Assembly (NCBI GenBank): GCA_900321525.1
Contig: ONWL01000048.1
Span: forward strand, 1-11,436
Source: an uncultured Eubacteriales bacterium
GTDB taxonomy: Bacteria; Bacillota; Clostridia; Lachnospirales; Lachnospiraceae
Direction of reading: 5' to 3'
DNA length: 11,436 bases
A program made the position numbers and the translations under genes. The notes beneath the pieces were generated by a model that did no database searches, was not told the origin of the DNA, and saw only the letters and a list, made by a program, of their open reading frames with translations. Of the stretch, positions 1 to 5,919 are shown in pieces (position 1 is the first letter of the stretch; each line of letters opens with the position of its first letter).

Positions 1-87
1 GTGGAAAGCTACAAGAAGAACATGTTTGCTCTGTTGGGCAAGCCAGGGTATGAGGCAGAGAGAGAAAAACTGATGGAGCGTCTGTAA
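1..87 (+). CDS. 3' end of an unidentified protein-coding gene (partial)
   Basis: Frame 1 is open from the first base to a TAA at 85-87 and gives 28 residues, ending in a charged, probably helical tail (..GYEAEREKLMERL). The gene starts outside the window, so the initial GTG need not be a start codon. The tail is too short and too generic to assign a family. A hairpin terminator lies about 85 bases downstream and the next genes are on the opposite strand, so this is the last gene of its transcription unit. That it is the end of a real gene is inferred from the plus-strand terminator behind it and from the codon content. Confidence 0.6.
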   Translation: MESYKKNMFALLGKPGYEAEREKLMERL

Positions 88-172
88 TGATAGTACCCAT
101 AGAACAATTTTATGATTGCTTTTATGTGAAGAAACAGACTGTAAACAACTGATTTTTATGTGAAATGTGAAG

Positions 173-206
173 ATGGCACCATTCGTCAAAGAGTGGTGCC
201 ATTTTG
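173..206 (+). terminator. Intrinsic terminator of the left-edge gene
   Basis: A perfect 9-bp stem, ATGGCACCA (173-181) with TGGTGCCAT (194-202), encloses a 12-base loop and runs into TTTTG. The T-tract lies on the plus-strand side. The minus-strand gene ending at 221 reads into the same hairpin from the other side, so it may also help end that transcript, although no T-run follows on the minus strand. Confidence 0.8.
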
Positions 207-220
207 TCTCCTGAAATGGT

Positions 221-493
221 TTAATCATCTTCTTCAATGACCTGAATTTCCAGTGCATCAAAATCAATCTGTTCGATGAAATGATCTGCGCAAAACCGTG
301 TCTTGGAAACCTTCTGGAATTCTGTGATATTGGCATCCAACCAGATGGGTACACTCAAATCCAGTGCAGAGCAAATCTCATTTAGTCCATGCAGTACTTT
401 TCGAGTTCTGTTCAATTCCCTGTCTTCATTGGTCACCACCACATCCTGCATCAGGTGATTTTCTTTCCATATTTTTCCCCACATACGAAACAT
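221..493 (-). CDS. Conserved hypothetical protein, 90 aa (Lachnospiraceae type)
   Basis: This is a small acidic soluble protein with no signal peptide, membrane segment or recognisable catalytic motif. Its shape resembles a conserved uncharacterised clostridial family as I recall it: an N-terminal FRMWGKIWKENHL block, a central LNEICSALDLSVPIWLD block and a C-terminal ..IDFDALEIQVIEEDD tail. The ATG at 491-493 is preceded on the minus strand by AAGGAGA at a proper distance. A good sigma-A promoter lies about 70-100 bases upstream, so it can be expressed independently of yyaC. It converges with the left-edge gene. Function is unknown; recognition of the family is from memory of similar sequences, without a search. 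Confidence 0.8.
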   Translation of the reverse strand: MFRMWGKIWKENHLMQDVVVTNEDRELNRTRKVLHGLNEICSALDLSVPIWLDANITEFQKVSKTRFCADHFIEQIDFDALEIQVIEEDD

Positions 494-562
494 ATTGATT
501 CTCCTTTGGTCTGTAACAGTAATCGGTCAGGAGAGAAGAATATTCCACCTGACTATATGGGT

Positions 563-591
563 AGTATAGCCCAGGAAAGAAAAAAAGTAAA
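563..591 (-). promoter_or_regulatory. Sigma-A-type promoter for the 90-aa gene
   Basis: Read on the minus strand there is TTTACT (586-591), a 17-base spacer and TATACT (563-568). Transcription would start near 555 and leave a leader of about 60 bases before the ATG at 493. The promoter lies between the end of yyaC and the 90-aa gene, which separates the two in expression. Confidence 0.65.
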
Positions 592-610
592 GCAGCCAAT
601 TGAAATCCAC

Positions 611-1207
611 TTAAAATCCTGTCAGATGCTCTTTTGCAAGTCTCATCAAAAGAAACAACAGTACCCCTTCTACAATACAATCTGCCATTTGTACCACCAG
701 AGACAGGTGAATTTCAGACAACTGGGTCATGGAACAGGAAGAAAGGGGGGCAACTACCCCGGTAATGGAAATTTGTCCTGCACAGGGGAGACTTTTTTGC
801 ACCCCTGCACCAGGAAACAGAGGATAATTGTGTAAAAAAATTTGTCCTATAGTGGATTCCTTGTCCAGTGCCGCATCAATGGCAATGACCAGGTGGGAGG
901 GATATTCCTGTCGGATCTGGTCAAGGGTGCAGGCAAGATTTTCTGCATGAACTGGTTTTGCCAGCGTACCAAACACTATGCAGTCCGGCAGGGTACAAAG
1001 AGAAAGGCGATGGCCAATCAACGGACCCAGACTGTCTCCTGTCAGGCGATCGCTGCCAATACATAAAAACAAAATGGGCATAGCGGGGTCTGGAAGGTAA
1101 GACAACAGCTGCCTGCCAAAGTTTGCCGCAGAAAAGTGAGAACCTGTGGAAAAACATCGTTCTTTTGGGTTGACCGTATGCCAAAAGGCGAAATGGGAAT
1201 CGAACAT
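611..1207 (-). CDS. yyaC: YyaC-like spore protease (GPR-like, DUF1256)
   Basis: The 198-residue protein matches the YyaC family of sporulation proteins, related in fold to the germination protease GPR and to HybD-type hydrogenase maturation peptidases. Seen in the sequence: the signature CIGSDRLTGDSLGP at residues 49-62, with the acidic residues typical of the HybD/GPR fold; VHAEN around 86-90; IAIDAALD at 108-115; a glycine-rich PGAGVQKSLP stretch near 132-141; and SITGVV at 147-152. Length is close to the roughly 200 residues usual for the family. Start choice: the ATG at 1205-1207 has AAAGGAG seven bases upstream. The substrate of YyaC is not known to me; a role in spore formation is family knowledge. 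A palindromic insertion element begins about 30 bases upstream of the start, so its native promoter has probably been displaced. Confidence 0.92.
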   Translation of the reverse strand: MFDSHFAFWHTVNPKERCFSTGSHFSAANFGRQLLSYLPDPAMPILFLCIGSDRLTGDSLGPLIGHRLSLCTLPDCIVFGTLAKPVHAENLACTLDQIRQEYPSHLVIAIDAALDKESTIGQIFLHNYPLFPGAGVQKSLPCAGQISITGVVAPLSSCSMTQLSEIHLSLVVQMADCIVEGVLLFLLMRLAKEHLTGF

Positions 1208-1226
1208 GAAAATGCTCCTTTCTGGT

Positions 1227-1237
1227 TGAATCAGATA
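1227..1237. repeat. Left copy of 11-bp direct repeat (target-site duplication)
   Basis: TGAATCAGATA occurs here and again at 1450-1460, directly flanking the inverted-repeat element in the same orientation. One base at each end is shared with the terminal inverted repeats, so the true duplication may be 9 to 11 bp. Confidence 0.8.
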
Positions 1238-1449
1238 TAGGCAATTGCGAAACTATGATACCGAACGCCTTTCATCAAAATTTTTATTTGAAAAACACGC
1301 TCTCGCTTCGAATCATTCGTAAGAATGATGTCCATTTTCGCTTTTCGCTCAAAAAATAAAGTACCGGCGTTCCACAAAGTTTTTCAAATGAAAAAATTTC
1401 TGATGTACAGGCTGTTTTTGGTCTGCTCAAAGAGTTTCGCAATTGCCTA
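1238..1449. mobile_element. MITE-like palindromic element, about 212 bp, non-coding
   Basis: The ends are a perfect inverted repeat: ATAGGCAATTGCGAAACT at 1237-1254 and its reverse complement at 1433-1450. Further inside, 1273-1296 is an imperfect reverse complement of 1379-1405 (about three bases of indel), and the centre holds a small hairpin, ATCATTC (1312-1318) with GAATGAT (1323-1329). A perfect direct repeat flanks the whole. Terminal inverted repeats, flanking direct repeat, small size and no transposase define a miniature inverted-repeat element mobilised in trans. The parent transposase family cannot be named from this; a 9-11-bp duplication only narrows it. The open frame at 1325-1570 runs through the element and out of it, lacks a ribosome site and is not a gene. 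Confidence 0.8.
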
Positions 1450-1460
1450 TGAATCAGATA
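1450..1460. repeat. Right copy of 11-bp direct repeat (target-site duplication)
   Basis: TGAATCAGATA, identical to 1227-1237 and in the same orientation, immediately outside the right terminal inverted repeat. Confidence 0.8.
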
Positions 1461-1673
1461 GCAAGAGTATTTCCAACAATGGAAAATTTATGCAGCAGTT
1501 TTGGTCGAACGATTTTCACTGTTCGACACCAGCATGTGACAGTATTTGCATGCATTTGAAAGTAGGATAAAGGTAACTTGACCGTGACTGTGAAAGGAAT
1601 GAACAGTTAGGGATAGGAAGAGTAAAAAGGATGCCTGTGAGCTGTTTGAATATATGAGAAGGAGGGCGGAAAA
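1461..1673. other. Intergenic leader of the LysM gene, with one inverted repeat
   Basis: No gene is visible in this stretch. It contains an inverted repeat GTCGAAC (1504-1510) / GTTCGAC (1521-1527) with a 10-base gap and no T-run on either side, so it is more likely a protein-binding site or mRNA hairpin than a terminator. An 8-bp palindrome TGCATGCA follows near 1548. I could not find a convincing sigma-A promoter; a sporulation-sigma promoter is possible but not demonstrable by eye. The AAGGAGG at 1659-1665 is the ribosome site of the gene starting at 1674. Confidence 0.4.
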
Positions 1674-2864
1674 ATGAGTGAAAATCAGGAAGTATGGAGT
1701 GAAAAAAAGTTGCCCAAAAACATTCGTCAGATTGGAGAAACGGATGGGCAAAACCGTGTGTATATGGAAGATTATGTCTACACATATATTCGAAAAGCTC
1801 TGGAAAAACGCAGCAGTCAGGTTGTGTGCGGCGTTCTGATTGGAACATGGGAGACCAAATCCACTGGTAGATGTTATTTTATCAAAAGCGCAATGGTTAT
1901 GGAAGGACTGCTGTCGGCAAAGGAAAGTATGGTAGCAGGTACGCCGTTATGGAAAAAGACAAGAGAATTGGCAGAATATTATTTCCCAGGACAGGATCTG
2001 ATTGGTTGGTTTTTACATAGTCGGGAGGAGGGTTTTTTTGACCAGACAGAAATGACTTGTATGCATCGGAATTTGTATCCGGAAGGAGAATCTATATTCT
2101 TTCTGTTGCAGGAAGAAGATGCCCGGATTTTATTTGGAACGGAAGATGGACTGGAGGCTTCGGGAGGTTTTTACATATATTACGAAAAAAATCCGGATAT
2201 GCAAAATTATATGCTGGAAACCGGACAGACGATCTCTGAGGAGGGTGCAATAGATGACACTGCCATTGTACAATATCGAACCATTATGCAAGAGCGGAGG
2301 AACCAAAAGGGGAATCGTCAGGAAAAAATATTGCGTCGTGCATGCGTCGGATTGGCAGCAGCAGTGGTATTTTTGTCAGTTTACACATGGCAGGGACAGT
2401 TTGCTTCCTCGAGAGGTGTGCAAACAGGAAATCAGAAGGAGGAAACGGTAGAGTATTTGGCAGTGGCTGCTTCTGTGTCGGCAGAAGAAGAGACGCGCTT
2501 AGAAGAAAGAGTTGCCGATGGAATCGGTGAAACAGATGCAGAGCCTGGGACAGAACCAGTTATCGAAACAGGAATCGAAACTTCTTTTGAGTCCCTTCCC
2601 GCAGAAACGGCATCGGAAACACCTGTCGGTATGGAAGGAACTGGGGAGTCCAGTGTGGAAGCAGGTATAGAAGTCGGCGTGGAAGCGTTCAGTGCAATGG
2701 AAAAAAATGGAATGCACTATTATGAAGTACAAAATGGTGATACGCTGGTGAACATTTGCTTGACATTTTATGGCACCACAGATATGCTACCTACCCTTTG
2801 CCAGGTAAATGGAATCAGTAATCCGGCATTGATTTATAACGGACAGCGAATTTATCTGCCATAA
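1674..2864 (+). CDS. Single-pass membrane LysM protein with cytosolic MPN-like N-terminal domain
   Basis: The 396-residue protein has four parts. Residues about 28-185 form a folded alpha/beta domain containing VYMEDYVYTYIRKALEK, VVCGVLIGTW and DLIGWFLHSREEG. This order recalls the MPN/JAB (Mov34) fold, but the HxHP(x)nSxxD metal site is not intact (HSR where HSH would be expected), so it would be a non-catalytic MPN-like domain; this is inference. A basic stretch at 208-222 and a hydrophobic segment at about 223-239 give an N-in topology. Residues about 245-345 are a low-complexity, Glu/Thr/Gly-rich linker. Residues 349-395 are a LysM domain (YYEVQNGDTLVNIC .. YNGQRIYLP), which binds peptidoglycan. 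The start at 1674 has AAGGAGG eight bases upstream. No terminator separates it from the next gene. It probably links a cytosolic module to the cell wall; the partner is unknown. Confidence 0.85.
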   Translation: MSENQEVWSEKKLPKNIRQIGETDGQNRVYMEDYVYTYIRKALEKRSSQVVCGVLIGTWETKSTGRCYFIKSAMVMEGLLSAKESMVAGTPLWKKTRELAEYYFPGQDLIGWFLHSREEGFFDQTEMTCMHRNLYPEGESIFFLLQEEDARILFGTEDGLEASGGFYIYYEKNPDMQNYMLETGQTISEEGAIDDTAIVQYRTIMQERRNQKGNRQEKILRRACVGLAAAVVFLSVYTWQGQFASSRGVQTGNQKEETVEYLAVAASVSAEEETRLEERVADGIGETDAEPGTEPVIETGIETSFESLPAETASETPVGMEGTGESSVEAGIEVGVEAFSAMEKNGMHYYEVQNGDTLVNICLTFYGTTDMLPTLCQVNGISNPALIYNGQRIYLP

Positions 2865-2907
2865 GAGGAAGATACATGGAAATTGTTGGTGCAGGAATAA
2901 AAAAGTA

Positions 2908-2916
2908 TGGTATAAT
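2908..2916 (+). promoter_or_regulatory. Extended -10 promoter for the DUF5711 gene
   Basis: TGG at 2908-2910 followed by a perfect TATAAT at 2911-2916 forms an extended -10 element. The -35 side is poor: TTGGTG at 2886-2891 would give a 19-base spacer. The leader to the ATG at 2992 is about 70 bases. Confidence 0.6.
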
Positions 2917-2971
2917 AATACTGATTCAGAGTGAAACGAATTTGGAACAGAATCTGAATAGGGGAGGAAGA

Positions 2972-2995
2972 ATGGTGGAAAGGATTGACAGATGA
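2972..2995 (+). CDS. Seven-codon mini-ORF overlapping the DUF5711 start (putative leader)
   Basis: An ATG at 2972 sits directly behind GGGGAGGAAG (2961-2970) and encodes MVERIDR, ending at TGA 2993-2995. That stop overlaps the ATG of the DUF5711 gene as ATGA. The arrangement would allow translational coupling. It may be coincidence, because any gene starting ATGA offers such a stop; the good ribosome site in front is the only support. Confidence 0.3.
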   Translation: MVERIDR

Positions 2996-4224
2996 AAAAA
3001 AAGAGAAAAGACAAGGGAAAGCAGATTATTCTGTTTGACGAAAGTCCTGATGCAGTCAAAGAACGGCAGGAATATGAGACCCAATTACATAAGCACAGGA
3101 GGCGGGTTCGGATTGGATGGGTGCTTGGAATCTGTGTGGCTGTTGCTGCAGGTGTGGCATATTTTGTATATGATATTGGAAGGACGTTTCACAGTTATGG
3201 TGTGGTGTGGGAGGTGAATCTGGAAGGGCAGAGCGTGGAGTTCGAGGACTGGAAAGGCGGTGTGCTGGAATATAGTCAGAATGGTGCCTCCTATATCAAT
3301 GAAAAAGGGACAGTGGTGTGGTCAGCAGCATACCACATGTCACATCCTACAGTTGTTACCAGAGGAGAGTATAGTTTGATTGTAGATCAGAAAGGTTCTG
3401 AGCTGGTGATTTGTAACAGACAGCTTGGTGTAACGGGAACAGGTACCACACCAACTTCTATTACAAAAGGAGATATTTCCGAGGGTGGCGTAGCGGCAGT
3501 GATTTGTGAAAGTGATACGGTCAGCAATATCTATTATTACAAATCCACCGGTTCCCGGCTGGATATTGAAATTAAATCGCCCCTAGAACGCACAGGATAT
3601 CCTGTGGATTTGGCTGTTTCAAGTGATGGGAAGACTTTGATGGTGTCATATCTGTATGTGGATAGTGGTGTGATGCAAAATAAAGTGGTATTTTATAACT
3701 TTGGAGGGGATGCAGATGAATATCTGGCAGGTTCTTTCGAGTATGGTGCCACAGATACCATCGTACCCATTGTAAAGTTTTTTGATGCAACAAAGGCTGT
3801 AGCGGTAGGGGACAATAACGTGACATTTTATCAAATTCACACCGTAAGCCAGCAAAAGGTGCCGAAAAAAATGGTGGAATATTCGTTGGAACGAACGATT
3901 TTGAGTGTATTTGAAACAGAAGATTGTGTTGGTATGATCCTTTCGGCAGATACGGATCATCCACAAAATACTGTAGTCTTATATAATGCGGAAGGTGAAC
4001 AGCAGATGTCTGTGGATACTGATCAGGAGTATACGGATGTGTTTTATAATGGACGTTTTGTGGTATTGTATAACCAATATGAGTGCGTGATATACGACCA
4101 GAAGGGTGCAGAGAAATTTCATCGTCCATTTGCAAACGGAATCGGTAAGATGGTGGCTGGAGCCAAGTCGAGACGATTTTTGCTCCGAACGGCAGACTAT
4201 TTGCAGGAGATTTCCTTAAAATAG
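2992..4224 (+). CDS. DUF5711 family membrane-anchored protein (probable beta-propeller)
   Basis: The 410-residue protein begins with a very basic cytosolic stretch (MKKKRKDKGK, later HKHRRRVR) and one hydrophobic segment at about 41-60, giving an N-in signal anchor. The remaining 350 residues are external and consist of repeated beta-strand blades. Blade-like patterns are VVWEVNLEGQSVEFEDWKG, SLIVDQKGSELVICNRQLG, DLAVSSDGKTLMVSYLYVDSG and VVLYNAEGEQQMSVDTDQ, as in WD/PQQ-like propellers. This layout fits the DUF5711 family of clostridia, whose function is not established. The ATG at 2992 has GGAAAGGA seven bases upstream. It follows the LysM gene by 127 bases without a terminator but has its own promoter, so it may be expressed both ways. 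No catalytic residues are recognisable; ligand binding or scaffolding at the cell surface is only a guess. Confidence 0.85.
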   Translation: MKKKRKDKGKQIILFDESPDAVKERQEYETQLHKHRRRVRIGWVLGICVAVAAGVAYFVYDIGRTFHSYGVVWEVNLEGQSVEFEDWKGGVLEYSQNGASYINEKGTVVWSAAYHMSHPTVVTRGEYSLIVDQKGSELVICNRQLGVTGTGTTPTSITKGDISEGGVAAVICESDTVSNIYYYKSTGSRLDIEIKSPLERTGYPVDLAVSSDGKTLMVSYLYVDSGVMQNKVVFYNFGGDADEYLAGSFEYGATDTIVPIVKFFDATKAVAVGDNNVTFYQIHTVSQQKVPKKMVEYSLERTILSVFETEDCVGMILSADTDHPQNTVVLYNAEGEQQMSVDTDQEYTDVFYNGRFVVLYNQYECVIYDQKGAEKFHRPFANGIGKMVAGAKSRRFLLRTADYLQEISLK

Positions 4225-4276
4225 CGGCTGTCCTTTAAAAAAATGAAAAAAAATTAGAAAATTTAGAAATTTGCAC

Positions 4277-4305
4277 TTGACAAACATAGTCCTATCAGAT
4301 ATAGT
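4277..4305 (+). promoter_or_regulatory. Strong sigma-A promoter of the BlaI-family gene
   Basis: Perfect TTGACA (4277-4282), a 17-base spacer and TATAGT (4300-4305). The spacer holds the small palindrome ATAG-TC-CTAT (4286-4295) and a further ATAG at 4301-4304, possible half-sites for a repressor. Confidence 0.85.
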
Positions 4306-4312
4306 AAAGGTA

Positions 4313-4336
4313 TACAAAAGAATTATAGTTTTTGTA
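4313..4336 (+). promoter_or_regulatory. Candidate BlaI-type operator downstream of the promoter
   Basis: TACAAAA (4313-4319) and its exact reverse complement TTTTGTA (4330-4336) are separated by 10 bases. The site covers the expected transcription start. BlaI/MecI/CopY repressors bind TACA..TGTA-type dyads and commonly repress themselves, so an autoregulatory operator is plausible. The spacing is wider than in the classical sites, so the assignment is tentative. Confidence 0.4.
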
Positions 4337-4359
4337 ATTAAATGTATGGAGGAAAAATC

Positions 4360-4686
4360 ATGAATAATGCAAAGTTAACCGAGAGAGAAGTACAGATTAT
4401 GAAGTGTATCTGGGACGCTGATCATCAGCTGGCACTGTCTGAAATTTTGACAGCTGTAAACGAGCGTTTCTTGAACGACTGGAAGCCAACCACAGCTTCT
4501 ACATTTCTGAACAGACTGGTTCAGAAGGGTTTCTTAAAGCTGAACCGTAAGGTAAGATATTATTCTTACGAAGTTCTGATCACAGAGGCAGATTATCTGA
4601 AGGCACAGGCTGACGAGTTCCGCAAGTTCTGGGGTGATGAGTCTGTAAAGATTTTCTTAAGTGCATTAGAATCTAACGCACAGTGA
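4360..4686 (+). CDS. BlaI/MecI/CopY family transcriptional repressor
   Basis: The 108-residue winged-helix protein matches the Penicillinase_R (BlaI/MecI/CopY) family. Seen are LTEREVQIMKCIWD at the N-terminus, ALSEILTAVNE and the recognition-helix region KPTTASTFLNRLVQKGFL, then the wing KLNRKVRYYSYEVLITEADY and a C-terminal dimerisation helix. Start choice: the ATG at 4360 has GGAGG seven bases upstream; an in-frame ATG at 4342 lies before that ribosome site and is unlikely. No BlaR1-type sensor protease, beta-lactamase or copper ATPase is adjacent, and a strong terminator follows. It is therefore a single-gene unit whose signal and targets lie elsewhere. Repression of its own promoter through the adjacent dyad is inferred. 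Confidence 0.93.
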   Translation: MNNAKLTEREVQIMKCIWDADHQLALSEILTAVNERFLNDWKPTTASTFLNRLVQKGFLKLNRKVRYYSYEVLITEADYLKAQADEFRKFWGDESVKIFLSALESNAQ

Positions 4687-4722
4687 TGAGTGGGATCGAT
4701 TTTTGATCGATTGATGCATGAT

Positions 4723-4734
4723 TGTACATGTACA
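4723..4734. repeat. 12-bp perfect palindrome TGTACATGTACA
   Basis: A self-complementary 12-mer between the repressor stop codon and the terminator stem, with which it shares two bases. It contains abutting TACA and TGTA, the half-sites used by BlaI/CopY regulators though without their usual gap. It could be an operator or chance. Confidence 0.35.
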
Positions 4735-4775
4735 GGCACCAACTCGGAAGACGGGTTGGTGCCTGTTTCATTTTG
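4733..4775 (+). terminator. Intrinsic terminator after the BlaI-family gene
   Basis: An 11-bp perfect stem, CAGGCACCAAC (4733-4743) with GTTGGTGCCTG (4755-4765), encloses an 11-base loop and runs into TTTCATTTTG. The stem core GGCACCA/TGGTGCC is the same as in the terminator at 173-206. Confidence 0.85.
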
Positions 4776-4816
4776 TAAGGAAAAGTACAAGATCATATGG
4801 AATTCTGCTGATTTTG

Positions 4817-4825
4817 TGATATACT
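4817..4825 (+). promoter_or_regulatory. Extended -10 promoter of the glucokinase gene
   Basis: TGA directly before TATACT (4820-4825) makes an extended -10 element. The -35 region has no good TTGACA match. The leader to the start at 4890 is about 58 bases, and the preceding terminator makes a promoter here necessary. Confidence 0.5.
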
Positions 4826-4889
4826 TACAGTAGATGCAGGACAATTCCGGATGATTACATGATGTCTTGCAGGGAAAAGGAGAAAACGT

Positions 4890-5831
4890 ATGAGTTATTG
4901 TGTAGGTGTAGATATTGGTGGAACCACCATTAAACTGGGAATTTTTACAGGCAGAGGCAGAATAGTAAAGAAGTGGGAAATCAAAACAGACAAAAGTAAT
5001 TCTGGCAGCCATATTTTGGATGATATTGCCACTTCTATTAAGGTGAAGCTGCAGGAACAGGGAATTGCCTTAGAGGAAGTAAAAGGAGTGGGGATGGGAG
5101 TACCTGGTCCTACTATGGCAGATGGTTATGTGCCGGTTTGTGTCAATCTTGGCTGGAAGGCAATCAATCCAGCAGAATTACTGAGTGCGAAATTAGGTGG
5201 CGTGACTGTAAAGTGTGGAAATGATGCCAATGTGGCAACCTTGGGTGAAATGTGGAAAGGCGGCGGCAAAGGCTACAAGAATGTAGTGCTGTTCACATTG
5301 GGAACTGGCGTAGGCGGTGGTGTCATCATCAACGGAAAGATGGTTGTGGGAAATCGTGGATTGGCAGGAGAGCTTGGGCATATGACCGTAAATCCGGAGG
5401 AAACGGACAGCTGTAACTGCGGCAATAAAGGGTGCCTGGAACAGTATGCATCTGCTACTGGTGTGGTAAAGGTGGCAAAAAGAATTCTGGCAGCAACAGA
5501 TACCGCATCTGCTTTGAGACAGTATGAGACTCTGACTTGCAAGGATGTATTTGATGAGGCAAAAAAGGGCGATGCGCTGGCATTGGAGGCAGTGGATACT
5601 TTGGGCAAGTATCTGGGGCTGGTATTGTCTTATCTCACGTTAGGGTTTGATCCGGATGTGTATGTCATTGGCGGCGGTGTTTCAAAAGCGGGTCAGATTC
5701 TGATTGACGTGATAAAAAAATATTACGAAAAGTATACAATTCTTTCCAAAGAAAAAGCTGAAATTAAACTGGCAACACTGGAAAATGATGCTGGTATTTA
5801 TGGAGCTGCAAAGATGGCGATCAGCAGATAA
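4890..5831 (+). CDS. glcK: ROK family glucokinase
   Basis: The 313-residue protein phosphorylates glucose with ATP to glucose 6-phosphate in the cytosol, feeding glycolysis. Motifs seen: the phosphate-binding loop VDIGGTTIKLGIF at residues 7-19; GVGMGVPGP at 66-74; GNDANVATLGE at 110-120 with D112 as the expected catalytic base; the second ATP loop LGTGVGGGVI at 137-146; ELGH at 161-164; and the zinc motif C175-N-C177-G-N-K-G-C182-L-E. His164 and the three cysteines are the ROK zinc ligands, and all are present. Length and motif spacing fit the clostridial/bacillar GlcK group rather than ROK repressors, since no DNA-binding N-terminus exists. Start: ATG at 4890 behind AAAAGGAG. It is a single-gene unit between two terminators. 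Specificity for glucose over other hexoses or N-acetyl sugars is by family resemblance. Confidence 0.92.
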   Translation: MSYCVGVDIGGTTIKLGIFTGRGRIVKKWEIKTDKSNSGSHILDDIATSIKVKLQEQGIALEEVKGVGMGVPGPTMADGYVPVCVNLGWKAINPAELLSAKLGGVTVKCGNDANVATLGEMWKGGGKGYKNVVLFTLGTGVGGGVIINGKMVVGNRGLAGELGHMTVNPEETDSCNCGNKGCLEQYASATGVVKVAKRILAATDTASALRQYETLTCKDVFDEAKKGDALALEAVDTLGKYLGLVLSYLTLGFDPDVYVIGGGVSKAGQILIDVIKKYYEKYTILSKEKAEIKLATLENDAGIYGAAKMAISR

Positions 5832-5842
5832 GATGAAAATGT

Positions 5843-5885
5843 AAGGCGGCAGACTGTAGCTCATACGGGACTGCTGCCTTTTTGT
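5843..5885 (+). terminator. Intrinsic terminator after glcK
   Basis: AAGGCGGCAG (5843-5852) pairs with CTGCTGCCTT (5871-5880), with one G-T wobble and an 18-base loop. The downstream arm runs into the T-run (TTTTT at 5879-5883). It lies 12 bases after the stop codon. Confidence 0.8.
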
Positions 5886-5919
5886 CTGTCAGGGGCGTAA
5901 TGATAAAGGGGGGGATAGG

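Noticed and set aside
120..164. Direct repeat TTTTATGTGAA at 120-130 and 154-164
   Set aside because: Two AT-rich copies of 11 bases without further symmetry or nearby elements; most likely chance.
389..1066. Plus-strand open frames opposite yyaC and the 90-aa gene
   Set aside because: They are antisense to genes with recognisable family motifs and good ribosome sites, and their translations show no domain features.
1325..1570. Plus-strand open frame of 81 codons between yyaC and the LysM gene
   Set aside because: It starts inside the palindromic element, runs out across its right end and the target duplication, and has no ribosome site or protein-like composition.
1654..1677. Second mini-ORF (MRRRAEK) overlapping the LysM gene start
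   Set aside because: It has no ribosome site of its own, and its Arg codons are simply the AGAAGGAGG ribosome site of the LysM gene; the ATGA overlap is expected by chance.
4593..5012. Minus-strand open frame between the repressor and glucokinase
   Set aside because: It covers the terminator and parts of two well-supported genes on the other strand and has no ribosome site.
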